Part shown: piece after piece, positions 1 to 5,836 of the stretch
Layout of the letters: the number at the start of each line of letters is the position of its first letter
Numbering within the stretch: the first letter of the stretch is position 1
Origin: Spirochaetota bacterium
Lineage (GTDB): Bacteria > Spirochaetota > Brevinematia > DTOW01
Reading direction: 5' to 3'
NCBI GenBank assembly: GCA_028276145.1
Contig: JAPYWX010000101.1
Location: 1 to 5,836 of the forward strand
Length of the DNA stretch: 5,836 nt
Program-made: the position numbers and the translations under genes
Notes under the pieces: generated by a model
Told to the model about the DNA's origin: nothing
Databases searched by the model: none
What the model saw: only the letters and a program-made list of their open reading frames with translations

Positions 1-685
1 AATTCAAACCAAAAAACTCTTTGAAGTAATAAGCCAACATAACAACCTTGTCTTTAGGTTCAATGTAGATATCCTCTAAAATACTTCTTATCGTCTTAAA
101 AATCAACGCATTCCTATAACCGTAAAATCTGTAGACATCCCCACTTTTATTTTGTATGAGTTTAAGAGCAACAGAAAGTATATCAAAGCAGCGAGAGATA
201 ACCATATCAACATCTTCACTTATGCTATCACTCCCCGAACATTTAGCAACAATGAAGGTTGCCATCTCTCCCGGTACTCTGAAGTAAGTTGAACCATTAG
301 AAGAAACATAGTACCCACTACCAAACCAACTAGGCACTTCATTTTCATCTATCGTACCGTATACAACATCAAACTTTTCGTAGAAATACCCTATCCCCGT
401 AACATTAAAACCAACCCTACTAAGAACAGTATAAAGCGTAGATGCTATACTCTCAATTGATGAAAAGTACTTAACATCCTCAGCAACCTTAACAACGAGC
501 GAGAGTAAAGAAAACTTTGTACCAACAGGAAGACTTTTCTCACTTAGTGTCCTTTCATAATAATCTTTGAGGATTTTCAAATCCTCAAGAGTAACCGGCT
601 TACGTTCAAATAAATCACCTTGACCGCTCAAACTCTCTATAATAAGCTTCTCTCGATAACTCTTAGCTTTCTCCAGTAATCCCAT
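1..685 (-). CDS. Hypothetical protein, possible GAF-like domain (3' end beyond left edge)
   Basis: The frame is open from an ATG at 683-685 to the window edge: 228 codons with no stop, so the C terminus is missing. The start is supported by an SD (AGAGGGG) that overlaps the stop codon of the upstream gene, 8 nt away, implying translational coupling. The protein begins MGLLEKAKSYREK, an amphipathic helix, followed by a charged segment. Residues about 55-180 alternate helix and strand in a way compatible with a GAF/PAS-type sensory fold: a helix (SLLSLVVKVAED), hydrophobic strands around VTGIGYFYEKFDVVYG and STYFRVPGEMATFIVA, and a final helix (ISRCFDILSVALKLI). I see no catalytic motif, signal peptide or membrane segment, so it is probably cytoplasmic. 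It is the third gene of the minus-strand operon. The coding call is secure; the GAF suggestion is a weak inference from pattern. Confidence 0.8.
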   Translation of the reverse strand, partial: MGLLEKAKSYREKLIIESLSGQGDLFERKPVTLEDLKILKDYYERTLSEKSLPVGTKFSLLSLVVKVAEDVKYFSSIESIASTLYTVLSRVGFNVTGIGYFYEKFDVVYGTIDENEVPSWFGSGYYVSSNGSTYFRVPGEMATFIVAKCSGSDSISEDVDMVISRCFDILSVALKLIQNKSGDVYRFYGYRNALIFKTIRSILEDIYIEPKDKVVMLAYYFKEFFGLN

Positions 686-693
686 AAACCCCT

Positions 694-2181
694 CTACTTT
701 ATGTTGAGTTTGTCAAACAACCTTACATAAAGGTCATAGTACTCGGATGAAGCAAACTCTCTAACTTTATCTTCAGGCAAACTCTCAAGAAGCTTATCTA
801 AGTACTTAAGAACCTTCTTCAAAGCCTCTTTCTCAACATCAGACAATCCTTCTATTGCCTCCTCTATCTTCGCTCCCCTTTCCTCAATACTCAAAGCTTT
901 CTCTTCAACTTCTGGTAAACCTATAGATTCTTCAACAAAGCTAATAACCTCTTCTGCCCCTCTCGTTTCCTCCTCTACTTTCTCCTTCGCTTCTTCCTCA
1001 AATCCAATACCAACGATACTACTTGTCTCAACTTCAGGCGTAATCTCTATCTCTTCAATACCGAGTTCCTCGGGAGTAACAGAATACTTAACTTCCTCAC
1101 CAAGCCCAATAGCCTCCGGAATCTCCTCTACAATTCCATATTCCCCTTTCGAAATGCTAATATCATCAACAACCTCAACTTCTTCTTTGGTAATTGACTC
1201 TTCTTGAGGAACACCTAACTCTATCTCACCTAAACCTATTTCACTAATTTCCTCAAACTCACCAACTATCTCTCCTTCTTTAGTTTCACTAATTTCAAAA
1301 GATACCTCTTCACTAACTCCTGTGAAAGCTTCTTCTTTACTCTCTTCCTCACCTTCTACAACATTCAACTTCTGTTCCTCTACCATCTCTTCAGTTATCT
1401 CAGCAAACTCACTAAGCTCAAACTCTTCCTTCTTTTCTTCACCAATACCCAACTCCTCAGGGCTCACTGCCTCACCAAAAGAAAACTCCTCCTCAAAACC
1501 AACAGATCCTTCTTCAACCTCCACTGGCTTCTCCTCTATAGGTGGTAACTCTTCGGAAATAACCTTGTTGTACCCTTCACTATCCATCACAACAACATCA
1601 CCTAAATCTTCAACCACTCCCCTTCCTTGAGCTAACTTCTGAGTTTCAAAACTAATAGCTTCCTCAGAAGCCGAGAAATCAACACCAATCACCTCTGTAG
1701 ACAATCCTTCTTCTACTTCAAATCCAACTGATTCTTCTTCAGAAGTAGTTAAACCGACGTCCTCGCTACTTACTTCCTCAACCTTAGCCTCACTAAGGAT
1801 ACTATCAAGTTCTTCAACAGAAAGAGATATATTGTTCTCCTCTTCTTGATATCCTTCAACACCTTGAGCCTCAAACCCAAACTCTTGAGGGGCTTCAAGA
1901 CCTTCTAGGCTAGAAACCTCTTTAAACTCTTCCTCAGCTCCTAACACACCAGATTCCTCTAACCCAATACCTCCAACCTCAGATTCAAGCTTACTTTCTT
2001 CTTCAATTCCTTTTATTGTTAATTCCTCTGCTAATTCCTCTTCCTTAGCTATCGGTTGGTCAATCTTAAGACTCTCTAGTATATCATCAGTAGATGGGCT
2101 AATATCAAGAGTAACTTCGTACTTGTCATCAATATCCAAGCTTATCTCTTCTATTTCTATTTCATCAATCTTTTTATCCAT
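694..2181 (-). CDS. Highly acidic, Glu-rich low-complexity protein with a C-terminal helical module
   Basis: This 495-residue protein starts at an ATG (2179-2181), 3 nt after the upstream stop. Its SD (GTGAGG) lies in that gene's last codons and abuts its TAG stop. By hand count about 133 residues (27%) are Glu, and I see no Cys, Trp or His. Residues about 1-440 look disordered and carry degenerate repeats of a hydrophobic-Gly-acidic motif: GIGLEES near 71, PEELGIGEE near 241, IGLGEIELG near 315, PEELGIEE near 370, GIGFEEE near 391, ESIGLPEVEE near 418. Residues about 443-495 differ: balanced charge, helix-forming, with LKKVLKYLDKLLESLPEDK followed by an aromatic-rich end (YYDLYVRLFDKLNIK), so probably a folded module. 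No signal peptide or membrane segment is present. The C-terminal module resembles, from memory, the ends of spirochaete hypothetical proteins. Function unknown; an acidic scaffold or adaptor is possible. Glu codons make the plus strand CT-rich here. Confidence 0.88.
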   Translation of the reverse strand: MDKKIDEIEIEEISLDIDDKYEVTLDISPSTDDILESLKIDQPIAKEEELAEELTIKGIEEESKLESEVGGIGLEESGVLGAEEEFKEVSSLEGLEAPQEFGFEAQGVEGYQEEENNISLSVEELDSILSEAKVEEVSSEDVGLTTSEEESVGFEVEEGLSTEVIGVDFSASEEAISFETQKLAQGRGVVEDLGDVVVMDSEGYNKVISEELPPIEEKPVEVEEGSVGFEEEFSFGEAVSPEELGIGEEKKEEFELSEFAEITEEMVEEQKLNVVEGEEESKEEAFTGVSEEVSFEISETKEGEIVGEFEEISEIGLGEIELGVPQEESITKEEVEVVDDISISKGEYGIVEEIPEAIGLGEEVKYSVTPEELGIEEIEITPEVETSSIVGIGFEEEAKEKVEEETRGAEEVISFVEESIGLPEVEEKALSIEERGAKIEEAIEGLSDVEKEALKKVLKYLDKLLESLPEDKVREFASSEYYDLYVRLFDKLNIK

Positions 2182-2184
2182 AAA

Positions 2185-2556
2185 CTACCTCACATCTATA
2201 ACATCTCCGTTATTAATTATTTTAAAGTAGTTACTTATTGTCAAGATATTTTCAAATCTCTTGCCGAAAACAGCCATAACTTCCAGTTGAGAAGTACCAT
2301 AATCAACATTCACCAACCTTTCACCATCGTTAATTATTACCTTAACAGTTATAGCCTTCATAACACTACTATTATCGGATTTCTTACTTGAGTAACTTTT
2401 CTTTGAGTAAATTTCAGTACCAGCCTTTTTAGAATCTACAGAACTACCTACGGCAAACTCTGCCAACTTAAAATCAAAATCAGAAACACTAACAACAATA
2501 CCAACAACAAGGAAAAAGACAATCACAAAAACAAAAGTAATTACTTCCTTAACCAT
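2185..2556 (-). CDS. Small single-pass membrane protein with a C-terminal beta-grasp/SLBB-like domain
   Basis: I start this 123-residue protein at the ATG at 2554-2556. The frame extends 12 codons further to a TTG at 2592, but that TTG lies inside the likely -35 box and has no SD. From the ATG the protein opens with MVKE and then a strongly hydrophobic segment (residues about 5-24), a typical N-terminal anchor. A Ser/Lys-rich linker follows (about 38-64, including YSKKSYSSKKS), then a compact domain (about 66-123) with ITVKVIINDGERLVNVDYG, a helix (SQLEVMAVFGKRF) and the ending IINNGDVIDVR. The strand-turn-strand opening, helix, and terminal NGDVIDV resemble beta-grasp/SLBB-type domains, where a GDxIxV strand closes the fold; this is a weak family guess. 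The C-terminal domain is probably periplasmic. It is the first gene of the operon, 3 nt upstream of the acidic-protein gene. The ATG has no SD, so the mRNA may be leaderless. Confidence 0.8.
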   Translation of the reverse strand: MVKEVITFVFVIVFFLVVGIVVSVSDFDFKLAEFAVGSSVDSKKAGTEIYSKKSYSSKKSDNSSVMKAITVKVIINDGERLVNVDYGTSQLEVMAVFGKRFENILTISNYFKIINNGDVIDVR

Positions 2557-2562
2557 AAGGAT

Positions 2563-2592
2563 ATGATATAATTTCAATACTTTCAGTATCAA
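2563..2592 (-). promoter_or_regulatory. Predicted sigma70-type promoter for the minus-strand operon
   Basis: Read on the minus strand, TTGATA (2587-2592, 5/6 to TTGACA) is followed after 18 nt by TATCAT (2563-2568, 5/6 to TATAAT). An alternative -10, TATATC at 2565-2570, gives a 16-nt spacer with a poorer match. Transcription would begin around 2556-2558, at or next to the ATG of the membrane-protein gene, giving a leaderless or nearly leaderless message. The -35 sits 8 bp from the nearest palindrome of the intergenic array. Motif match only. Confidence 0.5.
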
Positions 2593-2600
2593 TAAATAGA

Positions 2601-2631
2601 GTGCTATTTAGCACATGGTGCTATTTAGCAC
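2601..2631. repeat. Two identical 14-bp palindromes (type A), probable operator pair
   Basis: GTGCTATTTAGCAC occurs at 2601-2614 and again at 2618-2631, separated by ATG, for a 17-bp period. Each copy has 6-bp arms (GTGCTA/TAGCAC) around a central TT. The second copy extends to 7-bp arms (2617-2632). They lie just upstream of the minus-strand -35 box and share the outer GTG...CAC with the six type-B palindromes that follow. They are most simply read as binding sites for a dimeric DNA-binding protein. No regulator is identifiable in the window. Confidence 0.8.
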
Positions 2632-2642
2632 CCAAACAAAAG

Positions 2643-2735
2643 GTGTTTTAAACACTAAGTGTTTTGAACACTAAGTGTCTAAGACACAAAGTGTCTGGGA
2701 CACTAAGTGTCTGAGACACTAAGTGTCTGAGACAC
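2643..2735. repeat. Six tandem 13-bp palindromes at exact 16-bp period (type B array)
   Basis: The units are at 2643-2655, 2659-2671, 2675-2687, 2691-2703, 2707-2719 and 2723-2735, each separated by 3 nt (TAA, or AAA once). Their sequences are GTGTTTTAAACAC, GTGTTTTGAACAC, GTGTCTAAGACAC, GTGTCTGGGACAC and GTGTCTGAGACAC twice. All have the form GTGT-N5-ACAC with inner symmetry. The unit nearest the plus-strand promoter is the most perfect: 9-bp arms around one G over 2720-2738. The array ends 13 bp before the plus-strand -35 box. A 16-bp period is about 1.5 helical turns, so alternate units face the same side of the DNA. The period is not a multiple of three and no gene covers the array. It is probably a cluster of operator sites; cruciform or hairpin formation is the alternative. 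Confidence 0.9.
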
Positions 2736-2748
2736 TTATTACAAAATC

Positions 2749-2776
2749 TTGACATACCAAAAAAAAGAGATATAAT
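2749..2776 (+). promoter_or_regulatory. Near-perfect sigma70 promoter for the lipoprotein gene
   Basis: Both hexamers match consensus exactly: TTGACA at 2749-2754 and TATAAT at 2771-2776, with a 16-nt A-rich spacer. Transcription would start near 2783, giving a 5' leader of about 18 nt that contains the SD. With such strong core elements, the palindrome array immediately upstream is more plausibly a site of modulation or repression than a requirement for basal activity; that last point is inference. Confidence 0.85.
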
Positions 2777-2788
2777 TTATGTAGAAAT

Positions 2789-2795
2789 TGAGGGG
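2789..2795 (+). promoter_or_regulatory. Ribosome binding site of the lipoprotein gene
   Basis: TGAGGGG lies 5 nt before the ATG at 2801. This fixes the start codon and agrees with the lipoprotein signal peptide that follows immediately. Confidence 0.75.
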
Positions 2796-2800
2796 CGAAT

Positions 2801-3475
2801 ATGAAGGAAGTATACAAAATCGTGCTACCTATTTTTATGTTAATTTTAACATCTTGTAGTGTACAGTGGAGGCCCATATATTTGCCATCGACCCCACAAA
2901 ATATATATAACAAAAACCTCGTTTCACTCTCAGCCGGAATCCCTCTTTCAGAAAATAATGCCCTGAATGTCTCGCTAGGTTATCAAGACAGAGACCTATT
3001 TGTTTCCGCTCAATATTATCAGACCTATACCAGTAACTATGAATCTTATGGCTTAGGGATATACGCAATAAAAAATTTTTGGTTGAAAGTAGATGAATAC
3101 GAGTACCCATGGGCTAACTTCTTCGTTGGAGCACAACCATCACTAGCACACTTCCTAGATAAGAAAGAATATACAGCAATAGAAGACTACTACTTCCCAA
3201 TTGAGCTAAATATTGGCTTTAGACCAGGAATCTATAGGAATAACTACAATTTTAACCTTACTTTAAGAGGTGGAGTAGGAGCAACTATACCTTTTGGCTA
3301 CTACTTATCTGGTGGAATTGGGGTACAAGGGAATGTATTCACCGGCAATTTTGGACTTGGACTCAATACAGAATTTGTAATCGGGCTAGGAGTAATACAA
3401 TTTAACGAAAACAGAGGAGCAGTTCTAATAGGTACAAGCCCAATAATAAGTTTATACTTATTGTTCAGCTTTTAA
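2801..3475 (+). CDS. Predicted outer-membrane lipoprotein with beta-barrel character
   Basis: This 224-residue protein starts at an ATG preceded by a good SD and a consensus promoter. The N terminus MKEVYKIVLPIFMLILTSC is a lipoprotein signal peptide: charged start, hydrophobic core, and lipobox LTSC with Cys19 as the predicted lipidated residue. The mature part is rich in Gly, aromatic residues and Asn and has many alternating strands, for example ALNVSLGYQDRDLFVSAQYY, NFNLTLRGGVGATIPFG, YYLSGGIGVQG and NFGLGLNTEFVIGLG. It ends ISLYLLFSF; a terminal Phe preceded by alternating hydrophobics is the usual signal for outer-membrane barrel insertion. I infer a small lipid-anchored barrel or barrel-like protein at the outer membrane. 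I do not recognise a named family. It is a single-gene unit, divergent from the membrane/acidic operon and convergent with leuS. Its promoter directly abuts the palindrome array, so its expression is probably regulated. Confidence 0.88.
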   Translation: MKEVYKIVLPIFMLILTSCSVQWRPIYLPSTPQNIYNKNLVSLSAGIPLSENNALNVSLGYQDRDLFVSAQYYQTYTSNYESYGLGIYAIKNFWLKVDEYEYPWANFFVGAQPSLAHFLDKKEYTAIEDYYFPIELNIGFRPGIYRNNYNFNLTLRGGVGATIPFGYYLSGGIGVQGNVFTGNFGLGLNTEFVIGLGVIQFNENRGAVLIGTSPIISLYLLFSF

Positions 3476-3488
3476 TAATTATCATTTT

Positions 3489-3510
3489 AGTGGAGGCTCA
3501 CACCTCCACT
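3489..3510. terminator. Hairpin between convergent genes, possible bidirectional terminator
   Basis: AGTGGAGG (3489-3496) and CCTCCACT (3503-3510) form a perfect 8-bp stem with a 6-nt loop (CTCACA). One more T-A pair (3488/3511) extends it. It lies 13 nt after the lipoprotein stop codon and 8 nt after the leuS stop codon (read on the minus strand). Neither side is followed by a clear run of T, so it is not a classic intrinsic terminator. It could still pause polymerase or protect both 3' ends. Confidence 0.55.
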
Positions 3511-3518
3511 AGAGAAGT

Positions 3519-5836
3519 TTATAAAACAATACTAACAAGCTTTTTAGGAACAACTACAACTTTCTTAGGCTCTGAAGTTAGGTACTTCTTAACATTTTCA
3601 TCGTTTAGAACAATTTCCTTTAATTCCTCTTCACTCACATCGGCATTCACAGTAACCCTGGCTCTAACTTTACCGTTAATCTGAACAGGTATCTCAATAC
3701 TATCATAAACCAAGAACCTTGAATCATACTGAGGCCAATCCATAGTCGCAAGAAGCTGAGTATTACCTAACATTTCCCAAAGCTCCTCTGTTATGTGAGG
3801 AGTGAAAACATGTAACAACCTTATGAGTTTAATAATTCCCTCTTTGAAAATGATTCTCTCTACTTCGTTAGAAGGATTAAACGACTGTAAGCTATTAGTT
3901 AGTTCCATCAAGCTAGCTATGGCAGTATTAAAGCTAAAATCTCTCTCTATATCTTCTGTAACCTTCTTCACCGTCAAGTTAATCTTTATAAGAAGCTCCT
4001 TAGACCTTTTATCAAGATTAGAATCAATCTTTGAATAATCCAAATCTGGTGTCTTATTAATCATCTCAATATTATTCGCTACCAATCTCCAAACTCTATT
4101 TAAGAATCTATACGCTCCCTCTATACCCTCATCGCTCCAATCCAAATCCTTTTCCGGAGGTGCAGCAAAAAGAATAAACAACCTAACGGCATCAGCACCA
4201 TACTTTTTTACCATATCGTCAGGGTCAACCGTGTTGTGCTTAGACTTTGACATTTTGGCAGATTCACCTATCTCTTCTTCTAACTTCCTCAAAATCTCAT
4301 CCTTACCAGGCAAGTTGACACTATCAAAAAGCAGTGATATATTACTAGCCAATGTTAAATTGTTTTCATTCATCACATCTTTAATAACTCTATTATCGTT
4401 AATTCCCCCAACATTCAACTTCTTAGCAAGGGTACTAATAGTATCGTTTTCCGTCAATCCTAAATGCCTCAAAAGCATAGAAATGCTTACCCATTTTTTA
4501 CAAACCATTCCCTGAGTAAGAAGATTTACGAATGGCTCATCACTATCAACAAGCCCTAAATCTTTCATGAATTTATGGAAAAACCTAGCATAAAGCAAGT
4601 GAAGTATAGCATGCTCAACACCACCAATATATTGGTCAACATCCAGCCAATACTTACTTTCTTCTCTGTCAAAAGGTGCTTTATCGTACTTAGGTGATGT
4701 ATATCTAGCGTAGTACCAACTTGAATCAAAGAATGTATCCATTGTATCAGTTTCTCTGACAGCATCCTTACCACACTTAGGACACTTAACTTTTAAGAAC
4801 TCCTTACTGCTCTCTAATGGATTACCTTTACCTGTAAAGGCTATATCCCTAGGAAGGATAACGGGCAAATCTTCATAAGGCACAGGAACATAACCGCAAT
4901 CACTACACTTTATAAAAGGTATAGGAGTACCCCAATACCTTTGCCTAGAAATAAGCCAGTCCTTTATTCTGTAATTGTATTTTCTCTGTCCAAGTCCTTT
5001 TTTCTCAATGTACTCTATTATTTTGATTATAGCATCCTTGCTATTAAGTCCTGAGAACTCACCAGAGTTAACTAGTATACCCTCTTCAGTATAAGCTTCT
5101 TTCATCTCTTCTACTTTCAGTTCTCTATCTTTTGGTTGAATGACAATTTTTATTGGTAGGTTATATTTCTTAGCGAATTTAAAATCTCTTTCATCATGTG
5201 CTGGAACGCACATGATAGCACCAGTACCATACTCCATAAGAACAAAATTACCAACCCAGAGAGGCACTTTATCACCTGTGAGAGGATTTATCACGTATCT
5301 ACCTGTGAAAACTCCTTCTTTTTCATATTCCTCAGAAGTTCTTAATCTATAATCTTCTCTTCTCATCCTCTTCACTTCCTCTACGATACTCGGGTTCTCT
5401 TCCATTATTTTGTCAACTAATGGGTGTTCAGGAGCTATAGCCATATAAGTAACACCAAAGATTGTATCAGGTCTAGTAGTAAATATTGGGAAATCAGAGC
5501 CATCATCTAACTTGAAGTTAACAACGACACCAAAGCTTTTACCTATCCAGTTTCTCTGCATCACTATAACTTTCTCGGGCCACTTGCCAAGCTTAGCGTG
5601 GTCTTCTAATAACCTATCAGCGTACTCTGTTATTTTTATAAACCACTGTTCTATATTTCTTATCTCTATAGGTGTGTCGCACCTCCAACATTTACCATCT
5701 ATAACCTGCTCATTAGCAAGAACAGTACCACAATGAGGGCACCAATTGACAGGTGATGTTTTTCTGTATACCAAACCTCTTTCGTACATTTTCAAGAAAA
5801 ACCATTGATTCCACTTATAGTACTCAGGGTCACATG
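3519..5836 (-). CDS. leuS: Leucyl-tRNA synthetase (N terminus beyond right edge)
   Basis: This class I aminoacyl-tRNA synthetase attaches leucine to tRNA-Leu in the cytoplasm. The window holds 771 codons plus the TAA stop; the frame stays open to the right edge, beginning CDPEYYKWNQW. About 120 N-terminal residues, including the HIGH motif, are outside. Numbering from the first complete codon: a zinc-type cluster CPHCG...CWRC (Cys 32, 35, 49, 52); the editing (CP1) domain with its Thr-rich TTRPDT (about 119-124) and VPAHDERD (about 210), so proofreading looks intact; DWLISRQRYWG (about 292); a second CxxC pair (CSDC, CPKC); and KMSKS at 4242-4256 (starting at residue 527). The helical anticodon-binding domain follows (YRFLNRVWRLVANN), then a C-terminal domain with VQINGKVRARV. 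The 81 residues between TQGMVC and KMSKS look unusual for the family. It converges on the lipoprotein gene. Identification is certain. Confidence 0.98.
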   Translation of the reverse strand, partial: CDPEYYKWNQWFFLKMYERGLVYRKTSPVNWCPHCGTVLANEQVIDGKCWRCDTPIEIRNIEQWFIKITEYADRLLEDHAKLGKWPEKVIVMQRNWIGKSFGVVVNFKLDDGSDFPIFTTRPDTIFGVTYMAIAPEHPLVDKIMEENPSIVEEVKRMRREDYRLRTSEEYEKEGVFTGRYVINPLTGDKVPLWVGNFVLMEYGTGAIMCVPAHDERDFKFAKKYNLPIKIVIQPKDRELKVEEMKEAYTEEGILVNSGEFSGLNSKDAIIKIIEYIEKKGLGQRKYNYRIKDWLISRQRYWGTPIPFIKCSDCGYVPVPYEDLPVILPRDIAFTGKGNPLESSKEFLKVKCPKCGKDAVRETDTMDTFFDSSWYYARYTSPKYDKAPFDREESKYWLDVDQYIGGVEHAILHLLYARFFHKFMKDLGLVDSDEPFVNLLTQGMVCKKWVSISMLLRHLGLTENDTISTLAKKLNVGGINDNRVIKDVMNENNLTLASNISLLFDSVNLPGKDEILRKLEEEIGESAKMSKSKHNTVDPDDMVKKYGADAVRLFILFAAPPEKDLDWSDEGIEGAYRFLNRVWRLVANNIEMINKTPDLDYSKIDSNLDKRSKELLIKINLTVKKVTEDIERDFSFNTAIASLMELTNSLQSFNPSNEVERIIFKEGIIKLIRLLHVFTPHITEELWEMLGNTQLLATMDWPQYDSRFLVYDSIEIPVQINGKVRARVTVNADVSEEELKEIVLNDENVKKYLTSEPKKVVVVPKKLVSIVL

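Noticed and set aside
1322..1630. Plus-strand Ser-rich open frame of 102 codons
   Set aside because: It is the antisense shadow of the Glu-rich gene (GAA/GAG codons read as TTC/CTC and TCT/TCC) and shows no independent coding evidence.
2567..2572. TATAAT on the plus strand as a second forward promoter
   Set aside because: There is no -35-like hexamer at a suitable distance upstream. It would read through the palindrome array, and the same bases are explained by the minus-strand -10 region.
2590..2592. TTG as the start of the small membrane protein (135 residues)
   Set aside because: It lacks an SD, overlaps the predicted -35 box, and adds 12 residues before an otherwise typical ATG plus membrane anchor.
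2601..2735. The repeat array as a CRISPR
   Set aside because: Repeats are 13-14 bp and spacers are a constant 3 nt (mostly TAA). CRISPR arrays have longer repeats and unique spacers of about 30 nt, and no cas gene is present.
2835..3110. Minus-strand open frame of 91 codons opposite the lipoprotein gene (also one at 2719-2913)
   Set aside because: They overlap a gene with its own promoter, SD and signal peptide. They have no SD or protein-like features, and the second runs into the palindrome region.
3802..5736. Several short open frames on both strands within leuS
   Set aside because: All are shadows of the certain LeuS coding frame.
5793..5795. TTG as the start of leuS
   Set aside because: The conserved LeuS sequence continues upstream in frame to the window edge (CDPEYYKWNQWFF), so this codon is an internal Leu and the true start is outside.

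Overview
The window is AT-rich bacterial DNA. It holds five protein-coding regions, two of them cut by the window edges, arranged around one striking 200-bp intergenic region. A lipoprotein signal peptide on a beta-barrel-like protein points to a diderm (outer-membrane) bacterium. Promoters and Shine-Dalgarno (SD) sequences are of the ordinary sigma70/AGGAGG kind. The Glu-rich protein's C-terminal helical module reminds me of spirochaete hypothetical proteins. That is recollection only, so the spirochaete assignment is tentative.

Layout. Positions 1-2556, minus strand: a tightly packed three-gene operon. In transcription order it encodes a small single-pass membrane protein with a C-terminal beta-grasp-like domain (2185-2556), a very acidic 495-residue protein (694-2181), and a protein with a possible GAF-like fold that runs off the left edge (1-685). 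The genes are 3 and 8 nt apart, and each downstream SD overlaps the preceding stop codon. Positions 2557-2800: a divergent regulatory region. It contains a minus-strand promoter, two copies of a 14-bp palindrome, six tandem copies of a 13-bp palindrome at an exact 16-bp period, and a textbook plus-strand sigma70 promoter. Positions 2801-3475, plus strand: a lipoprotein with beta-barrel character. Positions 3476-3518: a short convergent gap with a strong hairpin. Positions 3519-5836, minus strand: leucyl-tRNA synthetase, complete at its C terminus, with the N-terminal roughly 120 residues (including the HIGH motif) beyond the right edge.

How it fits together. LeuS is housekeeping and probably unrelated to the rest. 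The envelope-type lipoprotein and the membrane/acidic/GAF-like operon are divergently transcribed from two promoters that flank the palindrome array. The array lies outside both predicted transcripts, so it most likely acts as DNA (clustered operators) and may coordinate the two units. Substitutions between array copies are compensated symmetrically inside each unit, which suggests the symmetry is functional. The array is the most unusual element here. The second is an atypical roughly 81-residue segment just before the KMSKS loop of LeuS.
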